22,642 nucleotides of DNA from CAZYPU01 sp964649665 (lineage in GTDB: Bacteria; Omnitrophota; Gorgyraeia; JABMRN01; RBG-13-46-9): assembly GCA_964649665.1 (NCBI GenBank), contig CAZYPU010000015.1:1-22642 (forward strand). The letters are read 5' to 3'. The notes below the pieces were generated by a model. The model ran no database searches. It saw only the letters and a list, made by a program, of their open reading frames with translations, and was not told where the DNA came from. Shown piece by piece: positions 7,944 to 14,477 of the stretch. A program made the translations under genes and the position numbers. Numbering within the stretch: the first letter of the stretch is position 1; each line of letters starts with the position of its first letter.

Positions 7944-8914
7944 CAGAGGAGGCCCGCTTTTAATATATCCTGGACATCAAGCAGCCCGACCGGCCTGTTT
8001 TTGCGGTCGACAACGGGAATTTCGTCGATCTTTTTCGAGCGGAGTATCTGAAGGGCTTCCGCGGCTAATTTATTCCGCTTTATTGTAACGGGGGATTTGG
8101 TCATAACGTCCTTGATCTTTCTGTTGGCTATGTTTATCTTTCCGTCAAGATGCCGCCTCAGGTCGCCGTCTGTGAAGATGCCGGTAAGCTTTCCTTTTTT
8201 ATCAACCACGCTTGCCGAGCCGGCCCGGGCTTTCGTAATCTTTACAAGAGCGAGTTTTACCCGCGTGTCCTCTTGCACGACAGGACTGGCCGCGCCGGTG
8301 CGCATAATATCCTGCACCTCAAGGAGAAGGCGCTTCCCGAGCATGCCGCCCGGATGAAAAAGGGCGAAATCCTTTTCCTTAAATCCTTTTCGGTCCAGAA
8401 GACTCACGGAAAGGGCATCCCCCATCGCAAGCATGGCCGTCGTGGAAGTAGTGGGCGCAAGCCCCAGCGAGCACGCCTCTCTTTCGACGGCAACGTCCAA
8501 TATGTAATCGGCATTTTTCGCCAGCGTGCTTTTTGTGTTCCCGACACAGGCTATGAGACGCGCGCCGATTTTTTTCACGATAGGCATAAGTTTTACGATT
8601 TCCTCGGTTTCGCCGCTATTGGAAAAAGCGAGAAGGCAATCATCTTTCGTTACCCTTCCAAGATCGCCGTGCAGGGCCTCCGCGGGATGAAGGTAAAGGG
8701 ATGGCGTTCCGGTCGAAGAAAGGGTTGCCGATACCTTCTGGGCGATAAAACCCGGCTTTCCCATTCCGGTTACAATGACCCTGCCTTTGATCTTTGCCAG
8801 AAAGTCTATTACCTTCTCGAAATCCCTGCCAACTCTTCTGGACAAAGCCAGAATGGCTTTCGCTTCCATGTCCAGTACTTTTTTCGCTCTTATTTTCGCT
8901 TTTGATCCGTTCAT
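7943..8914 (-). CDS. kdsD: KdsD, arabinose-5-phosphate isomerase (KpsF/GutQ family)
   Basis: Interconverts ribulose-5-phosphate and arabinose-5-phosphate, the first step of KDO synthesis. The N-terminal SIS domain (about 35-175) shows TGMGKPGFIAQK, STGTPSLYLHPAEALHGDLG and FSNSGETEE. Two CBS domains follow (about 200-320), with DIMRTG and DVMTKSPVTIKRN as starts. Length 323 is typical. GKPG replaces the more common GKSG in the SIS sugar-phosphate loop. The ATG shares ATGA with the kdsA stop and has GGAG about nine bases upstream. Confidence 0.95.
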   Translation of the reverse strand: MNGSKAKIRAKKVLDMEAKAILALSRRVGRDFEKVIDFLAKIKGRVIVTGMGKPGFIAQKVSATLSSTGTPSLYLHPAEALHGDLGRVTKDDCLLAFSNSGETEEIVKLMPIVKKIGARLIACVGNTKSTLAKNADYILDVAVEREACSLGLAPTTSTTAMLAMGDALSVSLLDRKGFKEKDFALFHPGGMLGKRLLLEVQDIMRTGAASPVVQEDTRVKLALVKITKARAGSASVVDKKGKLTGIFTDGDLRRHLDGKINIANRKIKDVMTKSPVTIKRNKLAAEALQILRSKKIDEIPVVDRKNRPVGLLDVQDILKAGLL

Positions 8915-9726
8915 CGGGCGCTCTCCAGTTTTTTTATCCTTTTCAAAAACCCCCTGAGGCCGCTTAGTTTAAGCATATTGGGCCCATCGCTCAAGGCCTT
9001 TTTCGGGTCTTCATGAACTTCCACAAATATCGCTTCCGCCCCGCAGGCAATCGCGCAGGAGGTAAGCGGCGCTATGAACTCTCTTTTTCCCCCGCTTCTT
9101 TTGCCCATACCGCCCGGGAGCTGGACAGAATGAGAGGCGTCGAAACATACCGGGTAGCCGAATTTCTTCATAACGATAATCGAGCGGAAATCGCTCACGA
9201 GCATATTATAGCCAAAGCTCGTTCCCCTTTCGGTGATTATTATATTGCGGTTCCCGGCGGATTCTACCTTTTCTATAACGTTTTTAACGTCCCATGGCGA
9301 AAGAAACTGCCCTTTCTTTATATTTATCGGCTTCTTTGTCCTGGCTGCCGCGAGAATAAGGTCCGTCTGTCGGGAAAGAAAAGCGGGAACCTGGATTACG
9401 TCCAGGACATTCTTCGCCTTCTTTACTTCCAGGACGCAATGAACGTCGCTTAGGACCGGGACGCCGATAAGATTTTTTACTTTTTCCAGGATATTCAGGC
9501 CCTTTGAGAGCCCCGGCCCCCTGAAGGAGCCGATGGATGAGCGGTTTGCTTTGTCGTAACTGGCCTTGAATACAAAGGGAACGCCAAGTTCCGCGGTTAT
9601 CTTTTTTATGGCCCGGGCATGGCGTATGGCGCTATCTTCGGACTCTATAACGCACGGCCCGGCAATAAGGACAACGGGATTTTTTCCGCCTATTCTGACA
9701 TTGCCTGCTTTTACAATTCTAGTCAT
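8911..9726 (-). CDS. kdsA: KdsA, KDO-8-phosphate synthase (metal-dependent type)
   Basis: Condenses phosphoenolpyruvate with arabinose-5-phosphate. AGPCVIESED carries Cys25 at the position that binds the divalent metal in Aquifex-type KdsA; metal-independent enzymes such as that of E. coli have Asn there. His in DASHSVQ, Glu in EVHEDP and Asp in SDGPN complete the expected metal site. FKASYDKANRSS is the family signature. Length is 271. A GGGAG ribosome binding site lies seven bases before the ATG, directly next to the end of a palindromic repeat. It is tightly joined to kdsD by ATGA. Confidence 0.96.
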   Translation of the reverse strand: MTRIVKAGNVRIGGKNPVVLIAGPCVIESEDSAIRHARAIKKITAELGVPFVFKASYDKANRSSIGSFRGPGLSKGLNILEKVKNLIGVPVLSDVHCVLEVKKAKNVLDVIQVPAFLSRQTDLILAAARTKKPINIKKGQFLSPWDVKNVIEKVESAGNRNIIITERGTSFGYNMLVSDFRSIIVMKKFGYPVCFDASHSVQLPGGMGKRSGGKREFIAPLTSCAIACGAEAIFVEVHEDPKKALSDGPNMLKLSGLRGFLKRIKKLESAR

Positions 9727-9738
9727 GGGTTAACTCCC

Positions 9739-9865
9739 TGTCATCCTGAGCGAGCCTCGCCGGCCGTAGGCCGGCAGAGCGAGCGAAGGATCTTAACGAA
9801 AGATTCTTCGGCCCTTCCCTCCGGGTCTACGACCCGTAGGGTCGGAGACAGGCCTCAGAATGACA
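9739..9865. repeat. Palindromic repeat between kdsB and kdsA
   Basis: Ends TGTCATCCTGAG and CTCAGAATGACA. Centre GAAGGATCTTAACGAAAGATTCTTC. Both arms carry extra hairpins (GCCGGCCGTAGGCCGGC; CTACGACCCGTAGGGTCG). It contributes the kdsB stop codon on one side and ends next to the kdsA ribosome binding site on the other. Confidence 0.88.
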
Positions 9866-10601
9866 AAGATTTTAGTATCTCCTCCGCCTTTTTTAAATCT
9901 TCCGGCGTGTCAACGCCTATCGTATCAAATTCGGTCTCAAATGTCTTTATCCTGTAACCGTTCTCAAGGACCCTCAGCTGTTCCAGCTTTTCCGTATCCT
10001 CCAGGGCGGATTTTGGGAGATTGGTATATGTAAACAAAAAATCCTTGGTGTAAGCGTAAATGCCTATGTGTTTGTAGCAATGCCGTAGTTTTCCGTCCGC
10101 CTCTTCGCCGCGCGCGTATGGAATGGGGCTTCTTGAGAAATAAAGCGCGTATCCGTTTTTGTCCACTACTACCTTGACGACGCTCGGGTTGAGGAACTCG
10201 GCTTTGTCGTTTATCTTTTTTATTACCGTCGCCATTTGCACTGAGCTGTTTTCGAGGAGCGCGCCGGCCAGGCCGTCTATCATTGAATAGTGGACGAGCG
10301 GCTCGTCACCCTGTATGTTCACAACCACTTCGGTCTCGATGGGGTTTATGACTTCCGCTATGCGGTCAGTGCCCGAGGGCTGGTCCTTGGACGTGTAAAC
10401 CGCTTTTCCACCAAAACCCTTTACCGCTTTTATTACATCCTCGCTATCGGTGGCGATAATCACATCTTCCAGAATTCTCGACTGCTTCGCGCTTTCCCAG
10501 ACATGCTGCACCAATGGCTTTCCCAGCAAATTCGCCAGTACCTTCCCCTCGAACCTCTCGGAATGCCACCTCGCCGGTATTATGCCTATGGCTTTCATCA
10601 T
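9855..10601 (-). CDS. kdsB: KdsB, CMP-KDO synthetase
   Basis: Activates KDO with CTP to CMP-KDO, the donor for KDO transfer to lipid A. The N-terminal IIPARWHSERFEGK is the nucleotide-binding signature, and IQGDEPLV holds the magnesium-binding Asp99. FDTIGVDTPEDL near the C-terminus is the second metal motif. Length 248 is normal. There are two adjacent ATGs (10601 and 10598) and no clear ribosome binding site, since a CACAGAT-type palindrome lies directly upstream. The last codons and the TGA stop (…SLSF, then stop) come from the end of the palindromic repeat. Confidence 0.95.
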   Translation of the reverse strand: MMKAIGIIPARWHSERFEGKVLANLLGKPLVQHVWESAKQSRILEDVIIATDSEDVIKAVKGFGGKAVYTSKDQPSGTDRIAEVINPIETEVVVNIQGDEPLVHYSMIDGLAGALLENSSVQMATVIKKINDKAEFLNPSVVKVVVDKNGYALYFSRSPIPYARGEEADGKLRHCYKHIGIYAYTKDFLFTYTNLPKSALEDTEKLEQLRVLENGYRIKTFETEFDTIGVDTPEDLKKAEEILKSLSF

Positions 10602-10608
10602 GTTTTAT

Positions 10609-10686
10609 GCACAGATTGGCGCAGATTTACGTTAAATCATGTTTTCACAGATAATCGCAGATTCCATCATCCGCGCTCATCTGTGT
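10609..10686. repeat. CACAGAT palindrome cluster between kdsB and the heptose kinase
   Basis: On the minus strand an imperfect 17-base inverted repeat (CACAGATGAGCGCGGAT with ATCTGCGATTATCTGTG, six-base loop) is followed by another ATCTGCG…ATCTGTG arm near 10609-10626. The kinase stop codon lies inside the first arm. It is unrelated in sequence to the TGTCAT repeats. Confidence 0.65.
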
Positions 10687-11690
10687 ATTTTCGCTTTTTC
10701 TATTTCGTCTTTAACTCTACGCACTACCTCGTCCTGGGTAACTACCGCTACACCGACTTTTCCCACGACGATACCCGCCGCGCAGCTGGCTATGTGGGCC
10801 GCCTGTATAGGCGTGGCGCCCGATATGAGTGAAAGCGTATAACTTGAAGCAACGGTATCCCCGGCGCCCGATACGTCAAAGACCTCCTGTGCGATTGTTT
10901 CTATTTTTTTCGGCGATTTGCCCTCTTCAAATACCATCATGCCGTTTTCGCCGAGCGTAATAAGCACTACGCGCGCCTTTAGTTTCTTAAGAAGTTCGAA
11001 TCCCGCCTTTTTAAGCGTCTGCTTGTCTTTTATTTCGAATCCGACGGCGCGGGAGGCCTCGGCGTTATTAGGCGTAAGAAGCGTAACACCTTTGTAATAA
11101 GAAAAGTGCTCCTCTTTTGGGTCGACGGCTATAATTTTGTGCTTCTTTCTTGCCAGCGGAACGATCCTGTCGAGAAGTTTCGGGGTAATAAGGCCCTTAC
11201 CGTAATCCTCCACGATTACCCCGTCCATTTCGTCTATGACGCTTTCCACGAAACCCACGATTTTTCTTACGGTTGAATCCTTCAGTGGCTCCACCTTCTC
11301 CCTGTCAATGCGAACAACCTGCTGCTGGTGCGCGATTACACGTGTCTTGAGAATCGTGGGCCGTTGCGGGTCGGCGAAGATGCCATCGATATTAACGCCC
11401 CGATGCTCAAGCTCACCCTTTAATATTCCCGCCCTCTCGTCATTACCTACCACGCCTACGAGGTAGGCCTTTGCGCCGAGAGAGTTGATATTGTTCGCGA
11501 CGTTGGAGGCGCCTCCGGGCATAAAACTCTCGTTATCCACCCACACAACCGGAACGGGCGCCTCGGGCGAAATGCGCGAGACCTTGCCCCACACAAACTC
11601 GTCCAGAATAAGGTCCCCGATAACGAGCATCTTTTTATTCGTAAAGTTCGAGATTACGCTCTTTAACTTGCTAAAACTCTGGTTTTTCAT
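10677..11690 (-). CDS. rfaE1: D-glycero-beta-D-manno-heptose-7-phosphate kinase (stand-alone HldE kinase domain)
   Basis: PfkB-family kinase of 337 residues that phosphorylates heptose-7-phosphate at C1 on the way to ADP-heptose. SRISPEAPVPVV (38-49) and PGGASNVANN (58-67) match the HldE N-terminal domain closely, and DVSGAGDT (272-279) holds the catalytic Asp278. The adenylyltransferase half found in E. coli HldE is missing, so a separate protein must do that step. I chose the ATG at 11690; a GTG at 11711 lies inside the promoter-like element. No ribosome binding site is visible. The last residues (IHR) are encoded in a CACAGAT palindrome. Confidence 0.92.
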   Translation of the reverse strand: MKNQSFSKLKSVISNFTNKKMLVIGDLILDEFVWGKVSRISPEAPVPVVWVDNESFMPGGASNVANNINSLGAKAYLVGVVGNDERAGILKGELEHRGVNIDGIFADPQRPTILKTRVIAHQQQVVRIDREKVEPLKDSTVRKIVGFVESVIDEMDGVIVEDYGKGLITPKLLDRIVPLARKKHKIIAVDPKEEHFSYYKGVTLLTPNNAEASRAVGFEIKDKQTLKKAGFELLKKLKARVVLITLGENGMMVFEEGKSPKKIETIAQEVFDVSGAGDTVASSYTLSLISGATPIQAAHIASCAAGIVVGKVGVAVVTQDEVVRRVKDEIEKAKIHR

Positions 11691-11699
11691 AGGGAGTTG

Positions 11700-11729
11700 A
11701 TTGTACCACACATGCTATTATGTTGTCAA
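11700..11729 (-). promoter_or_regulatory. Sigma70-type promoter for the heptose kinase
   Basis: A perfect TTGACA (11724-11729) and TACAAT (11700-11705) are separated by 18 bases in a 35-base gap between genes. The -35 box overlaps the upstream stop codon. Transcription should begin about three bases before the ATG at 11690, giving a nearly leaderless message, in keeping with the missing ribosome binding site. Confidence 0.6.
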
Positions 11730-13843
11730 TGTAGAAGCTTTTCCGCGGCGGTGAGGACTTCGGCGGGCGTAATTGCTTCGAGGCACTTGAATCTACGTTT
11801 GCAGTTGTGGGCAAGGCACGGGCTGCAGCCCACATTTTTGTGAAAGACGGCGCTTTTTTCGCCTGTAGGCCCCCACCTTCCGGGGGAAAGTCCGGAATCC
11901 TTTCTTCCAAAAATGGAGATTACCGGCGTGCCGACGGCGCAGGCTATGTGGACGGGGCCCGAATCGTTAGATATCAATAGATTGCACTTTGAAAGCAATG
12001 CCGCCAGCACGCCGACGGTCGTCTTTCCCGCAAGGTTTACGGGTTCGTATTTCATGGCTTTCGTAACGGCCCCGGCAAACTCCTTATTCGCTTCGTCGGA
12101 TACGATGAATATCCTTGCCTTGTGTTTTGCGGCAAGAGCGTCGCAAATGGCGGCGAAATTTTCGCTCTTCCACCTCTTGGACGGACAGCTGGCGCCGGGA
12201 TTTATAACGACAATAGGCACATCCGGGCCTACATGATGTTCCTTGAGCAATTCGTCGACTTTTTTTGCGTCATTTTCGCGTATGGGGACAAAAAGCTCCT
12301 TATCTTTTGCCGCTATGCCGGCAAGGCCAAGAAGATCAAGGGTGTATTCCAGCTCGTGTTTTTCGCCTTTTTGTTTAACGTGCGCAAGTTTTTTTGTCAG
12401 AAAAATAGCCGATTTCCTGTCGAAACCGACTCTTTCGGGAATGCCGGCCAGGTAGGCGATTAAATGCACGCGACTTGTGGGATGGAGCATCACTGCCAGG
12501 TCAAATTTTTTCTTTCTTAAGCCGAGTGCGAACCTGACCGTGCTGAATATGCTCCTGTCTTTCCCGTATTTATCGTAAACTATCGCTTCATCGAGATACG
12601 GGTTGCCCTCCACTATATCCTTTGCGTACGGGCGGACCATAAAAACGATATAAGCGTCGGGATATTTATCCCGAACGGCTTTTATTGCCGGCGTCGATAA
12701 AACAACGTCACCTATCCTGTCCGTTCGTGTCAGTAGTATACGCATTGAAGAGCTGTCATCCCGAGCAGGGCGAAGGATCTTGTCGTTAAGATTCTTCCCT
12801 CCGGGTCTACGACCCGTAGGGTCGGAGACGGCGCCCTGCCGCCTTCGGCGACGAGGCGCCTCAGAATGACAGGCGATCAAGTCCTTCACCGCCTTGAATG
12901 CCTCCTCCGTAGAAATCGATTTAAGACACTCGTATTTATTTTCCGTATTTATACACTGTGGAACTTCGCAGGGCGAACACTTTATTTTTTTCCTCAATAC
13001 TTTACTCGCGGCGCCGGTAAAGGGGCCGTATTTTTTCTCGTCCGTCGGCCCGAAAAAGGCGAGTATCCGCGCGCCAACAGCGCTTCCGATGTGCAGCGGC
13101 GCGCTGTCATTTGTTACGAGAAGGGCGCTTTTTTTGATAATAATCGCGAGTTCCCGTATATTGGTCTTCTCGAGGAGATTAAGCGGTTTTGTTTTCATGC
13201 GGCGCGTAATCCTCTCCGTTACGATTCTGTCGTTTTCATCGCCGGCCAGCACCACTTCATATCCGAGTTTTTCTTTTATCATGTCAGAAAGCGCGGCAAA
13301 ATTCTTCAGCGGCCACCTTTTTACATGGCTCTTCGCGCCGGGGCTTACCACGACAAAAGGTTTTCCTCCAAGACCGCTTAAGAGATGCTCGGCATGCTTC
13401 TTATCGCTATCTTCCGTTGGAATATAGGCCGCGGGAGCCGGCGCGTCAATATCTATTTCCTTCAATCTTAAAAGATGGGCATCCTTCTTGTGCATCCTGC
13501 CCCCTGAACGGTAGCGAAACGGGTTCGTGGCAAACCGGGGCCTGAGTATAAGCGGAAATACGGTGTTGCGCAAATCCACCACGAGACTATATCTTTTTTT
13601 CCGTAACTTGAAAAAAAGCATGACTTTCGCAAGAGACGAGCACTTTTTGTCGTATATTATTACTTCGCGAATTCTTTTGTGGGCGCTAAAAATTTCTTTT
13701 CCGCGGGGGCCAACCATGACATCGAGCTCTGCGGAAGGAAATTCCTTAAGAAGCTCTTCGACAACAGGCGTTGTCAATATGATGTCGCCCACATTTGACA
13801 GGGTTATTACCAGTATGCGTTTTACTTTTGACTTATCTATCAT
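11726..13843 (-). CDS. Double GT9 glycosyltransferase joined through a repeat-encoded linker
   Basis: A 705-residue reading frame with two complete heptosyltransferase-like (GT9) domains. Domain 1 (about 1-324) begins ILVITLSNVGDIILTTP and has TNDSAPLHIGSAVG and FFGPTD. Domain 2 (about 367-705) begins MRILLTRTDRIGDVVLSTP and has SNDSGPVHIACAVG. Both end in the CSPC…C…CL cysteine pattern common in this family. They probably add heptose-like sugars to the LPS core in the cytoplasm. Residues 325-364 are the translation of a palindromic repeat (12754-12871), rich in Arg, Pro and Gly. The ATG at 12745 would start domain 2 as a separate gene, so this may be two genes whose separating stop was lost; no ribosome binding site is visible at 12745. 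Confidence 0.88.
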   Translation of the reverse strand: MIDKSKVKRILVITLSNVGDIILTTPVVEELLKEFPSAELDVMVGPRGKEIFSAHKRIREVIIYDKKCSSLAKVMLFFKLRKKRYSLVVDLRNTVFPLILRPRFATNPFRYRSGGRMHKKDAHLLRLKEIDIDAPAPAAYIPTEDSDKKHAEHLLSGLGGKPFVVVSPGAKSHVKRWPLKNFAALSDMIKEKLGYEVVLAGDENDRIVTERITRRMKTKPLNLLEKTNIRELAIIIKKSALLVTNDSAPLHIGSAVGARILAFFGPTDEKKYGPFTGAASKVLRKKIKCSPCEVPQCINTENKYECLKSISTEEAFKAVKDLIACHSEAPRRRRRQGAVSDPTGRRPGGKNLNDKILRPARDDSSSMRILLTRTDRIGDVVLSTPAIKAVRDKYPDAYIVFMVRPYAKDIVEGNPYLDEAIVYDKYGKDRSIFSTVRFALGLRKKKFDLAVMLHPTSRVHLIAYLAGIPERVGFDRKSAIFLTKKLAHVKQKGEKHELEYTLDLLGLAGIAAKDKELFVPIRENDAKKVDELLKEHHVGPDVPIVVINPGASCPSKRWKSENFAAICDALAAKHKARIFIVSDEANKEFAGAVTKAMKYEPVNLAGKTTVGVLAALLSKCNLLISNDSGPVHIACAVGTPVISIFGRKDSGLSPGRWGPTGEKSAVFHKNVGCSPCLAHNCKRRFKCLEAITPAEVLTAAEKLLH
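12754..12871. repeat. Palindromic repeat inside the double GT9 gene
   Basis: Ends TGTCATCCCGAG and CTCAGAATGACA, centre GAAGGATCTTGTCGTTAAGATTCTTC, plus the GGGTCTACGACCC hairpin shared with 9739-9865. It is read through without a stop on the minus strand and so encodes about 40 residues. Confidence 0.85.
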
Positions 13844-14018
13844 TTCCTTATTTCCATCATGTCATCCCGGAGAGGCCATCTCCATCATGTCATCCCGGAG
13901 AGGCCATCTCCATCATGTCATCCTGAGGAGGCCCAAGGGGCCGACGAAGGATCTTATCGTAAAGATTCTTCGGCGCCTTTGGCGCCTCAGAATGACAATG
14001 GGAGAAGGCCGTTTACAC
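13844..14018. repeat. 28-bp tandem units and palindromic repeat upstream of the double GT9 gene
   Basis: Two copies of a 28-base unit starting CCATCATGTCATCCCGGAGA (13854-13881, 13882-13909) run into a third partial unit and an intact 82-bp palindromic repeat (13916-13997: TGTCATCCTGAG…CTCAGAATGACA, loop TATCGTAA). The 28-base unit is itself the beginning of the repeat. No gene is visible here; the whole gap between neighbouring genes is 13844-14145. Confidence 0.8.
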
Positions 14019-14477
14019 TGTCATCCTGAGGAGGCCCATCTCCGACCCTACGGGTCGTAGACCCGGAGGGAAGGGCCGACGACCGAAGGAAGTCCCGCAT
14101 ACCACAATGAACAATATAGGCCATGCGGGACGAAGGATCTTATCATTAACATTCCTCACTCAAATCTTTCCAGGTTGGATTCATTGACTCAATTAATGCG
14201 ATCTTTTTCTCCCTCAGCCAGCCCTTTATTTGTTTTTCCCGCGCAATTGCAACATCTACATCGTTCGTTTCTTCGAAAAAAACAAGTTTGGCAATATTGT
14301 ACTTCTTGGTAAAGCCCTCAACTAATTTATTTTTGTGTTCACAGACGCGTTTTTCAAGATTGTTTGTTACGCCAGTGTAAAGCGTTTTCGAGAAGTTGGT
14401 CATTACGTAGACGTAATAGTTGTTCATGTTTTTCGTTAAGATCCTTCGGCGCCTCTACGAGGCGCCTCAGGATGACA
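14019..14477. mobile_element. Palindromic repeat carrying a GIY-YIG gene in its loop
   Basis: The left arm (14019 to about 14144, TGTCATCCTGAG…GACGAAGGATCTTATC) and right arm (about 14433-14477, CGTTAAGATCCTTCGGCGCC…CTCAGGATGACA) match the two halves of the intact copy at 13916-13997. About 288 bases, almost exactly the nuclease gene, separate them at the loop. The left arm also holds a nested hairpin (GTCCCGCAT/ATGCGGGAC, 14092-14131). The mobile nature is inferred from structure. Confidence 0.55.
14146..14427 (-). CDS. Small GIY-YIG nuclease-domain protein
   Basis: A 93-residue single-domain protein. YVY (5-7) and YTG (17-19) are the GIY and YIG strands. Arg27 and His31 in LEKRVCEHK, and Glu64 in REKQIKGW, fit the catalytic Arg and metal-binding Glu of the family. 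ALIESMNPTWKDL is the C-terminal signature of the short COG2827-type group. No additional DNA-binding domain is present. The gene starts eight bases after the preceding GT9 stop and has no good ribosome binding site (a GGA lies too far upstream). Start and stop codons both lie at the loop edges of a palindromic repeat. The biological role of these short proteins is poorly known; homing or repeat mobilisation is my inference. Confidence 0.88.
   Translation of the reverse strand: MNNYYVYVMTNFSKTLYTGVTNNLEKRVCEHKNKLVEGFTKKYNIAKLVFFEETNDVDVAIAREKQIKGWLREKKIALIESMNPTWKDLSEEC

Noticed and set aside
8150..8905. Long plus-strand reading frame opposite kdsD
   Set aside because: Shadow of a certain gene; no recognisable protein features. 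The same holds for the other plus-strand frames.
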